Source of the DNA: Bacteroides sp. OM05-12
Lineage (GTDB): Bacteria > Bacteroidota > Bacteroidia > Bacteroidales > Bacteroidaceae
DNA length: 64,000 bases
Direction: 5' to 3'
Assembly (NCBI RefSeq): GCF_003438995.1
Contig: NZ_QSUN01000003.1
Coordinates: 320,477 to 384,476 of the forward strand
Shown: positions 26,202 to 34,656 of the stretch, in pieces
Layout of the letters: every line of letters starts with the position of its first letter
How positions within the stretch are numbered: the first letter of the stretch is position 1
Program-made: the position numbers and the translations under genes
Notes under the pieces: model-generated
Databases searched by the model: none
The model's input: the letters and a program-made list of their open reading frames with translations, nothing else
Told to the model about the DNA's origin: nothing

Positions 26202-26349
26202 GAGTTAAAGCGAAATATTTCCAAGAAAAGAATTCTCGTACTCTTAACAAAAAAGAAATAAATCCTCTTTTTATCTTTTTTCATAGATAATTATTGGATA
26301 ATATAAAAGAGTAATCGTATATTTGCAAAGTTGTTTAAACAATCATTTC

Positions 26350-26796
26350 ATGATAGAGCAGTTCAATTTTGATATTCAGTTAATATTTGCGATTCTTAAT
26401 GGTAAGGTTTCGGCAGCCATAAATAGAAAATTATACCGTAATTTTCGACAGAATGGTCTGGAAATTAGTCCGGAACAATGGACCGTTTTAATTTTCTTAT
26501 GGGAAAAAGATGGGGTAACGCAACAAGAGTTGTGCAATGCAACTTTTAAAGACAAGCCAAGCATGACCAGACTAATTGACAATATGGAACGTCAGCATCT
26601 AGTGGTACGTATATCCGATAAGAAGGACCGGAGAACCAACTTGATTCATCTCACCAGAACCGGAAAAGAAATTGAAGAACGCACACGATCTATCGTTGAC
26701 CAGACATTGAGAGAGGCTCTAAGTGGAGTCACATTAGAAGAATTAAAAATCAGTCAAGAGGTTTTAAGGAAAATATTTACTAATACGAAAGGCTGA
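26350..26796 (+). CDS. MarR-family transcriptional regulator
   Basis: The 148-residue protein has a winged helix (GLEISPEQWTVLIFLWEKDG, then VTQQELCNATFKDKPSMTRL) and the wing DKKDRRTNLIHLTRTG, which are the marks of MarR regulators that bind DNA as dimers and respond to small aromatic ligands. The frame reaches 26323, but a -7 element (TATATTTG, 26318-26325) overlaps that start, so the ATG at 26350 is chosen. Its target is unknown; the small membrane protein just downstream is the nearest candidate. Confidence 0.88.
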   Translation: MIEQFNFDIQLIFAILNGKVSAAINRKLYRNFRQNGLEISPEQWTVLIFLWEKDGVTQQELCNATFKDKPSMTRLIDNMERQHLVVRISDKKDRRTNLIHLTRTGKEIEERTRSIVDQTLREALSGVTLEELKISQEVLRKIFTNTKG

Positions 26797-26804
26797 CGAA
26801 AACA

Positions 26805-26841
26805 GAAAAAACAATTAATTAATATCAGTAATTGTTTTTTC
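26805..26841 (+). terminator. Terminator of the MarR gene
   Basis: The exact arms GAAAAAACAATTA (26805-26817) and TAATTGTTTTTTC (26829-26841) flank an 11-nt loop, with a T run in the second arm. Confidence 0.8.
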
Positions 26842-26917
26842 ACTCAAATAATTTCTTTCGTTAAAGAATTATTCTTTAATTTGTAGCAAGAAAAATAAAA
26901 CTATAAAATACACACAA

Positions 26918-27094
26918 ATGAAAAGCTTATTAAAGAATTTAGGTCTGATTTTAATTGTACTTGGAGCTATCATCTTAGTTGCGTGTTTCTTCACCGGTGA
27001 TGTAAACAACAACGTTATTCTAGGAAGTTCCATGACTCTTATCATTGTCGGCTTAATTGCATATATTGCAATTAATAAAAGAATCACAGAGTAA
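26918..27094 (+). CDS. 58-residue two-helix membrane protein
   Basis: An ATG at 26918 opens a 58-codon frame that ends at TAA 27092-27094. The product has two hydrophobic segments (about residues 6-25 and 37-53) joined by a short polar loop (FFTGDVNNN) and a basic tail (NKRITE). It is too short for a known enzymatic fold; small membrane proteins of this type occur widely in Bacteroides, without a function I can name. It is followed by a shared terminator and lies between the MarR gene and rprY. Confidence 0.75.
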   Translation: MKSLLKNLGLILIVLGAIILVACFFTGDVNNNVILGSSMTLIIVGLIAYIAINKRITE

Positions 27095-27115
27095 ATAAGT
27101 CAGAAAAAAGAAATA

Positions 27116-27150
27116 AAAAAGCCGGGTTACTTACGTATTCCGGCTTTTTT
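27116..27150. terminator. Bidirectional terminator between the 58-residue gene and rprY
   Basis: The arms AAAAAGCCGG (27116-27125) and CCGGCTTTTT (27140-27149) are exact and have A/T runs on both sides. The genes on either side converge here. Confidence 0.85.
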
Positions 27151-27170
27151 GTTACCTATTTATCGTTGGT

Positions 27171-27872
27171 TTATCCTTCCACCTCGGGAGTTATCAATTT
27201 ATAACCCTTTCCGTGAATATTGATAATCTCAATAGAATCATCCTCTTTCAAGTGTTTACGCAATTTAGTAATATAAACATCCATACTACGTGCATTAAAG
27301 TAGTTATCATCAATCCAGATGGTCTTCAATGCAAAGTCACGCTGCAAGATTTCATTTGCATGTGCACAAAGCAATCCAAGTAACTCAGACTCCTTAGTCG
27401 TCAGCTTAGTCTGCTTTCCATCAATAGCCAAAATTTGTTTCTGAGTATCAAAAGTGAAGCGACCAATCTTATAGATATTACTTTCCTTATTTTTCTTTCC
27501 TCTTACGCGTCTCAAGATTGCTTCAATTCTGAAAGTAAGCTCTTCCATACTGAAAGGTTTAGTGATATAATCATCCGCACCAATCTTAAATCCTTCCAAA
27601 ATATCTTCTTTCAACGTCTTAGCTGTCAAAAATATAATAGGAATTTCCGCATTTACAGCACGAATCTCCTGCGCCAATGTAAATCCATCCTTTTTAGGCA
27701 TCATTACATCCAACACACACAAATCGTACTTGCTTTTCAAGAAAGCCTTATAACCAGCTTCTCCATCAGGATATAACTCGGCTGAGTAACCTTTTGCTTG
27801 CAAATATTCTCTTAAAAGCATGCCAAGATTTTCATCATCTTCGCACAATAAAATACGCAATTTCTCGTCCAT
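27171..27872 (-). CDS. rprY: OmpR-family response regulator RprY
   Basis: The 233-residue regulator has a receiver domain (LRILLCEDDENLG, phospho-acceptor Asp in CVLDVMMPKKDG, and the Lys in YITKPFSMEEL) and a C-terminal winged helix (LTTKESELLGLLCAHANEIL to HGKGYKLI). The sequence and its partner sensor match the RprXY system described in Bacteroides fragilis, where RprY affects oxidative-stress and metabolism genes. The gene starts 4 nt after the sensor stop, so both are one operon, with rprX first. Confidence 0.9.
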   Translation of the reverse strand: MDEKLRILLCEDDENLGMLLREYLQAKGYSAELYPDGEAGYKAFLKSKYDLCVLDVMMPKKDGFTLAQEIRAVNAEIPIIFLTAKTLKEDILEGFKIGADDYITKPFSMEELTFRIEAILRRVRGKKNKESNIYKIGRFTFDTQKQILAIDGKQTKLTTKESELLGLLCAHANEILQRDFALKTIWIDDNYFNARSMDVYITKLRKHLKEDDSIEIINIHGKGYKLITPEVEG

Positions 27873-27876
27873 ATCA

Positions 27877-29436
27877 TTAATTATTTAATAAAGGTAATAC
27901 AATAATAAATTTAGTTCCCACATTCAATTCACTTTCGGCACGTATCGTACCTTTATGATCTTGAATAATCTTTTTCACATAAGCCAAACCGAGTCCGAAT
28001 CCTTTCACATCATGCAAATTTCCGGTATGTACCCGATAAAACTTATCAAATATCTTTTTGAGGTTTTCCTTCTTTATACCGATGCCGTTGTCTTGTATCG
28101 ATATATAAAGTTTACCTCCTTCATTCCACGTACGGACATTCAACAACAAATCCTGGTCCGGTCGTTTATACTTCACGGCATTATCCATCAAATTGAATAT
28201 CACATTTGTAAAGTGCATCTCATCTACAAATATATTCGGATGTTCCGCTTCAAGGTTCGATGTTATCTTACCGTTATATTTCTCCACCTTTAATGTAAAG
28301 GTGTTTATTACACCCGTTATCAATTCATTCGCATCGACTTCCTTCATCTTTAACGTTGCATTCTGCCGCTCGAACATTGACATCTGAAGCACTTTCTCTA
28401 CTTGGAATCTCAACCGCTTCGTCTCGTCATTTATCACACCGGATATATGCTGGAACATCTGCGGAGATTTCGCTACTGCCGGATCTTTCAGCATCTGAGC
28501 TGCCAATGATATGGTAGATATCGGCGTTTTAAACTCATGTGTCATGTTATTGATGAAATCATTCTTTATTTCACTCAACTTCTTCTGCCTGAATATACTA
28601 TAAATAGTAAATACAAAGGTCACAAGCAACACGAGCGTAAAAATGAGCGAAGGTATCATAAACCTGATGGAGCTGAATATGTAATTGTCCAAAGTAGGGA
28701 AATGAATCTTCACCAAACCCATTTTTGCGGGAGGGTCATTCTGGAAAAGTATTCGTGTATAAGATATATCCTCACCTTTATCATCATAGTCAGGACAACG
28801 GTACACCTCTTTTCCATCTTTATCCACCACGGAAAAATGATATGTGATATCAATGCCGTTATTAAACAGTGCCGTTTTCAAATACTGATCCAGATTCTTG
28901 AAATTAACACGTTCTTCCAACGGCTTATCACTTGCCGTATACAAAATGTTATAGACCACCTCGTCCAGCAATGCACGCTGGTACAAATATCTGTTCTTTA
29001 TAATCTCCTGCAATGATCTTGATGTCTCAGGAATGGATTTCCTTCCATGATTACGGGAAATCATTGCTTTTGCCGTACCCGATGGCTTTGTCGTTATTGT
29101 TTTCAACTCAAAAGAAGAATACAAAGAACCATCGTGAGTTGTTACCGTATAATGTTGCGTCTGCTGAACAATATCATCGCCGGAAGATGAAGTATTCGCC
29201 TGATCATAAGCCCTTGCTGCACGTTCCGTTTCTGCAACATCTTTCTCCAGATACCTCAACGTTTCATCATATTCCAGGTTTTTCGCCGCCTGAAACAAAC
29301 TGCGCTTGACCGACTCGTCAAATTGTTCCTTGCGCATCTTAACCATCTCCTCTATATAACTTACCTGAAGGTAAAGTAGACTAAGAAAAGATAGTCCCAT
29401 GATTATTCCTAATATCCAAATTGTCGACTTTTTCAT
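27877..29436 (-). CDS. rprX: Sensor histidine kinase RprX
   Basis: The 519-residue kinase has an N-terminal membrane helix (about 7-27), a periplasmic sensor of about 240 residues, a second helix (about 272-294), a HisKA domain with the phospho-acceptor His in FINNMTHEFKTPIST, and a HATPase domain (DNAVKY, DNGIGI, GFGLGLAYV). It pairs with RprY. The signal sensed is not evident. A possible -7 box (TATTTTTG on the minus strand, 29575-29582) lies about 140 bp upstream. Confidence 0.9.
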   Translation of the reverse strand: MKKSTIWILGIIMGLSFLSLLYLQVSYIEEMVKMRKEQFDESVKRSLFQAAKNLEYDETLRYLEKDVAETERAARAYDQANTSSSGDDIVQQTQHYTVTTHDGSLYSSFELKTITTKPSGTAKAMISRNHGRKSIPETSRSLQEIIKNRYLYQRALLDEVVYNILYTASDKPLEERVNFKNLDQYLKTALFNNGIDITYHFSVVDKDGKEVYRCPDYDDKGEDISYTRILFQNDPPAKMGLVKIHFPTLDNYIFSSIRFMIPSLIFTLVLLVTFVFTIYSIFRQKKLSEIKNDFINNMTHEFKTPISTISLAAQMLKDPAVAKSPQMFQHISGVINDETKRLRFQVEKVLQMSMFERQNATLKMKEVDANELITGVINTFTLKVEKYNGKITSNLEAEHPNIFVDEMHFTNVIFNLMDNAVKYKRPDQDLLLNVRTWNEGGKLYISIQDNGIGIKKENLKKIFDKFYRVHTGNLHDVKGFGLGLAYVKKIIQDHKGTIRAESELNVGTKFIIVLPLLNN

Positions 29437-29675
29437 AACAACAAAATTAACACAGTTAAATTAACACGCCTAGCACATTAACCTGTTTTAACGATGACTT
29501 CTTCTTAATTAACCGAATTAGCCTTTTTAGGTAATAATCTGAATACTATAACAAAAAAGTATTCACTTGGTTTGCAAAAATAATAAAAAATTAAACTCTA
29601 TCCTACAAACGAGGAGCTTTTTATTAAGCATTGTTAAAACAAGAAAGGCGTCAATCAAACTTACAACACAGAAAC

Positions 29676-29738
29676 ACGGATTAACGTGGTATCTTGCAGA
29701 TTTGTTTCATACCTCTGCGTTAACCAGCGTTAATCCGT
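29676..29738. repeat. Large structured inverted repeat between fusA2-like and rprX genes
   Basis: The exact 11-bp arms ACGGATTAACG (29676-29686) and CGTTAATCCGT (29728-29738) are extended inward by GGT/ACC and enclose a second stem, GCAGA (29696-29700) with TCTGC (29714-29718). It may end the transcript of the EF-G paralogue or be a copy of a dispersed repeat. The rest of the 333-bp gap (29437-29769) holds the likely rprX promoter and nothing else I can name. Confidence 0.65.
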
Positions 29739-29769
29739 ATCCTAAAATTATAAAAAGAAAAATATACTT

Positions 29770-31929
29770 TTACTCTTCTTTCGCTTCTTTTGCTTCAAAT
29801 TCTTTAATCAGCTTATCCTGAACATCCGAAGGTACAAGTTCATAACTTGCAAACTTCATAATGAACGAAGCACGCCCTCCTGTCAAAGAACTGAGAGAGG
29901 TGGAATAAGAAGACATTTCTTTCAAAGGCACTTTAGCGACAAGTTTTTCATATCCGCTTTCGCTGCTCATTCCCATAATCATGGCACGACGTCCCTGCAA
30001 ATCTCCCATCACATCACCCATTTTATCACTCGGAACAAATACTTCCACATCATAAATCGGTTCCAGAATCTTCGGACCTGCATTCTTAAATGCTTCACTG
30101 AAAGCATTTCTTCCGGCAAGCATGAAAGAGATTTCATTAGAATCTACCGGGTGCATCTTTCCGTCATATACAATAACACGGACATCACGTGCATACGAAC
30201 CGGTCAAAGGACCTTGTTCCATACGGCTCATGATACCTTTCAATATAGCCGGCATGAATCTCGCATCAATGGAGCCACCTACGATACTGTTGATAAACAC
30301 CAGTTTACCACCCCATTCCAACTGAACTTCATCCGTACCTTTTACATTAATCTTAAATTCCTGTCCGTTGAATTTATAAGTTTCGGGCAATGGCATTCCT
30401 TCGTAATAAGGCTCTACAATAAGGTGAACTTCACCAAACTGACCTGCTCCACCTGATTGTTTCTTATGACGATAATCCGCACGAGAAGCCTTAGTAATCG
30501 TTTCACGATAAGGAATCCTCGGTTCTTCATATTTTATCTGAAGTTTCTCATTGTTTTCAAGTCTCCATTTCAAGGTACGTAAATGGAATTCTCCCTGTCC
30601 GTGTACGATTGTCTGTTTCAATTCTTTAGATTGCTCTACAACCCACGTCGGATCTTCCTCACGCATACGGTTCAGAATAACCATCATCTTTTCCGTATCG
30701 GCTTCATTCAAAGGCTTAATAGCACGGGAATATTTGGAATTAGGATATTTGATGAAGTTAAAATGATTTTCCGCACCTTTGCCGTTCAAGGTATTGCCTG
30801 TCTTGACATCCTTCAGTTTCACTGTACAGCCAATATCTCCCGCACGAAGTTCTTCCACTTTAACACGGTTGGCTCCCGCACAAACATATAACTGTGCCAT
30901 ACGTTCTTTCGAACCACGGTCTGCATTTGTCAAGTCGTCACCTTCGCGTACCACTCCACTCATTACCTTAAAGTACTGAACTTCTCCGATATGCGGTTCA
31001 ACCGCTGTCTTAAAGAAATACAACGAAGTAGGTCCGTCTGCATTCGGTTCTACCACCTCGCCACGAGTATTATGTACCTTTGGCATTTCTGAAACGAAAG
31101 GAACTACATTGCCTAAGAATTCCATCAAACGGCGAACTCCCATATCCTTGCCTGCACAAACACAGAACACCGGGAACATGCCCCGACTGGCCAATCCTTT
31201 ACGGATACCTTCGCGCATTTCATCTTCCGACAAGGATTCCTGTTCAAAGAATTTTTCCATCAAACCCTCATCATTCTCGGCAGCAGCCTCTACCAATGCC
31301 TTATGCATCTCCATCGCTTTATCCATCTCTTCTGCCGGAATATCCTCGATTATAGGTGCACCACCTTCAGGTTTCCAAGAATATTTCTTCATCAGCAGCA
31401 CATCAATGAGCGCATTAAAATCGGGTCCGGAATTGATCGGATATTGAATAGGAATAACTTTTGGTCCGTATGCTTCTCTTAATTGTTCCAGAATATTATC
31501 ATAATCACATTTATCGTTATCCAATTGATTAACAAGGAATATAACCGGTTTTCCCAGTTTATCGGTATAACGGAAATTATTCTGTGTGCCGACTTCCACA
31601 CCATACTGTCCGTTCAACAAAATAATGGCAGTATCCGTAACATTCATTGCCGTAACAGCTCCCCCAACGAAGTCGTCAGAACCCGGACAATCTATTATAT
31701 TAAGTTTTTTTCCATTCCATTCAACATGGAAAACGGTGGAAAACACGGAATAACCATATTCCTGCTCCACCGGGAAGTAATCACTAACTGTATTTTTGGC
31801 GGCGATAGTTCCGCGACGTTTTATAACTCCACTCTCGAAAAGCATAGCTTCAGCGAGAGTGGTTTTCCCAGAGCCAGAACTCCCCAACAAGGCGATGTTC
31901 TTAATTTCGTTAGTCTGATATACCTTCAT
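29770..31929 (-). CDS. fusA2: Elongation factor G paralogue (EF-G2-like)
   Basis: The 719-residue protein is collinear with EF-G over five domains, but its GTPase motifs are altered. The P-loop is GSSGSGKTT (16-24). Switch I reads EYGYSVFS where RGITI is usual. The G3 motif is DCPGSDDF, so the catalytic His after Pro-Gly is Ser84. G4 is NQLD (134-137) rather than NKxD. A Bacteroides thetaiotaomicron EF-G2 that supports translocation without GTP hydrolysis is known, and this gene fits it. It is a single-gene unit with a long upstream gap (31930-32533). The canonical EF-G is not in this window. Confidence 0.88.
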   Translation of the reverse strand: MKVYQTNEIKNIALLGSSGSGKTTLAEAMLFESGVIKRRGTIAAKNTVSDYFPVEQEYGYSVFSTVFHVEWNGKKLNIIDCPGSDDFVGGAVTAMNVTDTAIILLNGQYGVEVGTQNNFRYTDKLGKPVIFLVNQLDNDKCDYDNILEQLREAYGPKVIPIQYPINSGPDFNALIDVLLMKKYSWKPEGGAPIIEDIPAEEMDKAMEMHKALVEAAAENDEGLMEKFFEQESLSEDEMREGIRKGLASRGMFPVFCVCAGKDMGVRRLMEFLGNVVPFVSEMPKVHNTRGEVVEPNADGPTSLYFFKTAVEPHIGEVQYFKVMSGVVREGDDLTNADRGSKERMAQLYVCAGANRVKVEELRAGDIGCTVKLKDVKTGNTLNGKGAENHFNFIKYPNSKYSRAIKPLNEADTEKMMVILNRMREEDPTWVVEQSKELKQTIVHGQGEFHLRTLKWRLENNEKLQIKYEEPRIPYRETITKASRADYRHKKQSGGAGQFGEVHLIVEPYYEGMPLPETYKFNGQEFKINVKGTDEVQLEWGGKLVFINSIVGGSIDARFMPAILKGIMSRMEQGPLTGSYARDVRVIVYDGKMHPVDSNEISFMLAGRNAFSEAFKNAGPKILEPIYDVEVFVPSDKMGDVMGDLQGRRAMIMGMSSESGYEKLVAKVPLKEMSSYSTSLSSLTGGRASFIMKFASYELVPSDVQDKLIKEFEAKEAKEE

Positions 31930-32157
31930 AATATATAAGATTTAAATGATTACCATGATATGTTCATCGCATATCTTTTAATTTTGTGGAGCGCAAATTA
32001 GAAATTTATATCAACTAAAACAATTATTCCGTAGTGTTACTAAACAATGTTATTGAGCAGAGTTATGAACAATTTAGAAGTTATATCGTTAAAATTCCGT
32101 AGTTTGCAGATTTCAGTTGGATGTACGAATCAAACACGTTATCTTCCATAAAAATTG

Positions 32158-32165
32158 CAAAAATA
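32158..32165 (-). promoter_or_regulatory. Candidate -7 element of the EF-G2-like gene
   Basis: On the minus strand TATTTTTG matches TAnnTTTG and predicts a leader of about 220 nt. A weaker variant (CTAATTTG, 31994-32001) would give a leader near 60 nt. No exact -33 box accompanies the first one. Confidence 0.4.
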
Positions 32166-32174
32166 GGATATACT

Positions 32175-32262
32175 CCGCCGCCGTCTTATAAAGGCTTCCG
32201 ATAAGTCTTTCTAGTTGATTAATAAATAAATGTTTCTGTATTGTCAAGAGAGACGGCGGCGG
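32175..32262. repeat. GC-rich 12-bp terminal inverted repeat, 88 bp overall
   Basis: CCGCCGCCGTCT (32175-32186) and AGACGGCGGCGG (32251-32262) are exact complements separated by 64 nt of AT-rich DNA. TATA-containing flanks extend the symmetry slightly. The block lies in the 604-bp gap upstream of the EF-G2-like gene; it could be a regulatory structure or a small miniature-element-like insertion. Confidence 0.6.
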
Positions 32263-32314
32263 TTTTATACTGCTTCCCCTTGTCTATGCTCTCAATCAAC
32301 CGTATGCTTAATTA

Positions 32315-32388
32315 GTTTCACAATATATGGAACTATGGTTTCATAAAATAGGAAACATTAGTTCCACAAAATATGAAACTATTGTTTC
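32315..32388. repeat. Three 23-bp tandem units with spaced dyads
   Basis: Units at 32315-32337, 32338-32360 and 32361-32383 each follow GTTYC, 8-9 A/T-rich nt, GRAAC and a 4-nt spacer, then GTTTC starts a fourth. The GRAAC/GTTYC boxes pair around 4-nt loops (for example GAAAC TATT GTTTC), and changes in one arm are matched in the other. The block aligns in register with 46677-46758. Confidence 0.7.
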
Positions 32389-32409
32389 TCCCTTATGCGT
32401 ATAAGGGAG
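32388..32409. repeat. 9-bp perfect dyad next to the tandem units
   Basis: CTCCCTTAT (32388-32396) and ATAAGGGAG (32401-32409) are exact complements around a 4-nt loop. A purine-rich stretch of AAGGGA repeats follows. Confidence 0.6.
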
Positions 32410-32475
32410 AGAAAGGGAATAAAGGGAGGAATACGCTTTATGGGAAAGAGTTCGTACCGGACAGAAAACAAAAAA

Positions 32476-32504
32476 ACTCCTTCATATCAATCACATGAAG
32501 GAGT
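32476..32504 (-). terminator. Terminator of the glmM operon
   Basis: The exact arms ACTCCTTCAT (32476-32485) and ATGAAGGAGT (32495-32504) are followed on the minus strand by a T run, 30 nt after the glmM stop. Confidence 0.9.
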
Positions 32505-32533
32505 CCTCTTATAATAAAAAGTAGTTATACTGC

Positions 32534-33922
32534 TTATTTAGCAAGGCTATAGACAATATCCATCACCTTTTTGCCTATTTCTTCCGCAGCTTCCATGGTG
32601 GCAGCTTCCGAATAGACGCGGATAATCGGTTCGGTATTACTTTTGCGCAGATGCACCCATCTGTCCGGAAAGTCAATCTTCACACCGTCTATATCATTAA
32701 TCTCTTCATCCTTATAGATTTCTTTTACTTTCGCCAGAATAGCATCTACATCCGTTTCCGGCGTTAAGTCTATCCGGTTCTTCGCGATGAAATACGGAGG
32801 ATAAGTTGCACGCAATTCGCTGACTTTCTTTCCTTCATGTGCCAAATGGCTCAAAAACAAAGCGATTCCCACCAAAGCATCACGTCCGTAATGGCTCTCC
32901 GGATAAATAACTCCGCCATTGCCTTCACCACCGATAACTGCGTTTGTTTCTTTCATCTTTGTAACAACATTCACCTCTCCTACCGCGGCAGCATTATACT
33001 GTTGTCCGTACTTGCGAGTTACATCACGCAAAGCACGGGTAGAACTGAGGTTGGAAACCGTATTCCCGGGTGTATGCTTCAACACATAGTCGGCAACAGT
33101 AACCAACGTATATTCTTCTCCATACATCTTCCCATCTTCACAAATCATGGCCAAACGATCCACATCGGGATCTACCACAAAGGCAACATCCGCCTTTCCA
33201 CCCTTCATCAAGTGCATGATATCTCCCAAGTTCTTTTCCAACGGTTCGGGATTATGTTGGAAATCTCCCGTAGGTTCACAATAAAGCTTTTCGATATGCT
33301 TTACTCCCAAACGTTCGAGCAATTCAGGTAAAATGATACCCCCAACGGAATTCACGCAGTCAATAGCCACACGGAAATCGGCTTTCCGAATGGCCTCTAC
33401 GTCCACTAACTTTAAAGCCAGTACGCTATCTATATGTTTCCAGTTATAAGTATTGTCTTCACGATAAGAGCCTAGATGATCCACATCTGCATATTCAAAA
33501 GATTCTGCTTCGGCAATGCGTAACACCTCATTTCCTTCTTCGGCATTCAGGAATTCACCTTGTTCATTCAGCAGTTTCAAAGCATTCCATTGCTTCGGAT
33601 TGTGGCTGGCAGTTAAAATAATACCTCCGCAAGCTCCTTCCATAGTCACAGCCAGTTCCGTAGTCGGTGTAGATGCCAATCCGATGTTTACCACATCAAA
33701 GCCCATTCCCATCAACGTGCCGCAGACCATGTTCTTTACCATTTCTCCGGAGATACGGGCGTCGCGCCCCACAACTATTTTATTGCTTTTTACTTTTGTC
33801 GTCTTTCTGATTAAAGTAGCATAAGCCGAAGTAAACTTTACAATATCCAAAGGATTAAGCCCTTCACCTACATGTCCGCCAATCGTACCACGAATACCGG
33901 AAATAGATTTAATAAGTGTCAT
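32534..33922 (-). CDS. glmM: Phosphoglucosamine mutase-type alpha-D-phosphohexomutase
   Basis: The 462-residue enzyme has the four mutase motifs: the phosphoserine loop TASHNPKQWNALK, the metal-binding DPDVDRLA, the sugar-binding GEGNGGVIYP and the phosphate-binding RKSNTEPIIRVYSEA. GlmM converts glucosamine-6-phosphate to glucosamine-1-phosphate for UDP-GlcNAc. The related phosphomannomutases share these motifs, so the exact sugar is slightly uncertain; the GEGNGG form favours GlmM. It ends an operon after nrnA and the DUF4827 gene. Confidence 0.85.
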   Translation of the reverse strand: MTLIKSISGIRGTIGGHVGEGLNPLDIVKFTSAYATLIRKTTKVKSNKIVVGRDARISGEMVKNMVCGTLMGMGFDVVNIGLASTPTTELAVTMEGACGGIILTASHNPKQWNALKLLNEQGEFLNAEEGNEVLRIAEAESFEYADVDHLGSYREDNTYNWKHIDSVLALKLVDVEAIRKADFRVAIDCVNSVGGIILPELLERLGVKHIEKLYCEPTGDFQHNPEPLEKNLGDIMHLMKGGKADVAFVVDPDVDRLAMICEDGKMYGEEYTLVTVADYVLKHTPGNTVSNLSSTRALRDVTRKYGQQYNAAAVGEVNVVTKMKETNAVIGGEGNGGVIYPESHYGRDALVGIALFLSHLAHEGKKVSELRATYPPYFIAKNRIDLTPETDVDAILAKVKEIYKDEEINDIDGVKIDFPDRWVHLRKSNTEPIIRVYSEAATMEAAEEIGKKVMDIVYSLAK

Positions 33923-33953
33923 AAAAACTTTGATTTATAAATTAGAATCCGTT

Positions 33954-34574
33954 CTAATACAACTGATAAGTTAGTTCATAATAGCACGGGTAGATATTCT
34001 GTATTGCATCTGCTTGTCCACTCTTGGCGGAAACAATCAGTTTAACCTTTGTACGGTCAGCACCGTTCGTAGTAGATAATTTTATATAGTTCAAAGGGAT
34101 AAGCCATCCTGCCGGAACAGAAGTCCCATAAGCTCGCAACATCAAACCCTTTTCTTCAACAAACTGTCCTAATATCTGACTGGAAGTTTTTGTATATCTG
34201 AACTCATCTATTTCATTCGGTCTATTCATTGTATTCGCCATAGTATCATTTGAAGCCAAATAAACTTCCAAACAACGAACCAATATCACATCATTCGTTT
34301 CAGCAAAACGGGCATCCGGACCTTCCGCCTCGTGCACCACTTGCAAGTAAACACCATCATTATTGAATTCTACGTATTGGTTTCCTATAGTCAAACTATC
34401 TTGCGCCTCAAACTGATCCAAAGATATCGTCTCAATCTCATGCTGGCTTATAAAACGTTTAATCAAGTTCCGCTCTTCTTTTAACTGCTCGGCATAGGAC
34501 TTATAATCATCACAACTCTGCATAAACAAAGCAAATGCGACAAGAGAAAAGAATAATATACTAAGTTTCTTCAT
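33954..34574 (-). CDS. DUF4827-type lipoprotein (FKBP-like fold)
   Basis: The 206-residue protein starts with a lipoprotein signal (FALFMQSC, Cys at about 21) and continues as a soluble domain that Bacteroides annotations class as DUF4827, related to FKBP-type peptidyl-prolyl isomerases. The GTSVPAGWLIPLNYIKLS segment near the C-terminus fits this. Catalytic activity is not established. A -7 element (TACTTTTG on the minus strand, 34597-34604) lies between this ATG and the in-frame upstream start, which supports 34574. Confidence 0.75.
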   Translation of the reverse strand: MKKLSILFFSLVAFALFMQSCDDYKSYAEQLKEERNLIKRFISQHEIETISLDQFEAQDSLTIGNQYVEFNNDGVYLQVVHEAEGPDARFAETNDVILVRCLEVYLASNDTMANTMNRPNEIDEFRYTKTSSQILGQFVEEKGLMLRAYGTSVPAGWLIPLNYIKLSTTNGADRTKVKLIVSAKSGQADAIQNIYPCYYELTYQLY

Positions 34575-34656
34575 ATTACGAATATACATTTTCGGACAAA
34601 AGTAATGAATCGGTCTATAACTATTGCAAACTTTTTGTGCAATTATGGTAAAATAA

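Noticed and set aside
26323-26349. Nine-residue N-terminal extension of the MarR protein
   Set aside because: The -7 box at 26318-26325 overlaps this start.
32315-32388. Tandem repeats considered as a CRISPR array
   Set aside because: Units are 23 bp, contiguous, imperfect and without unique spacers; no cas genes are near.
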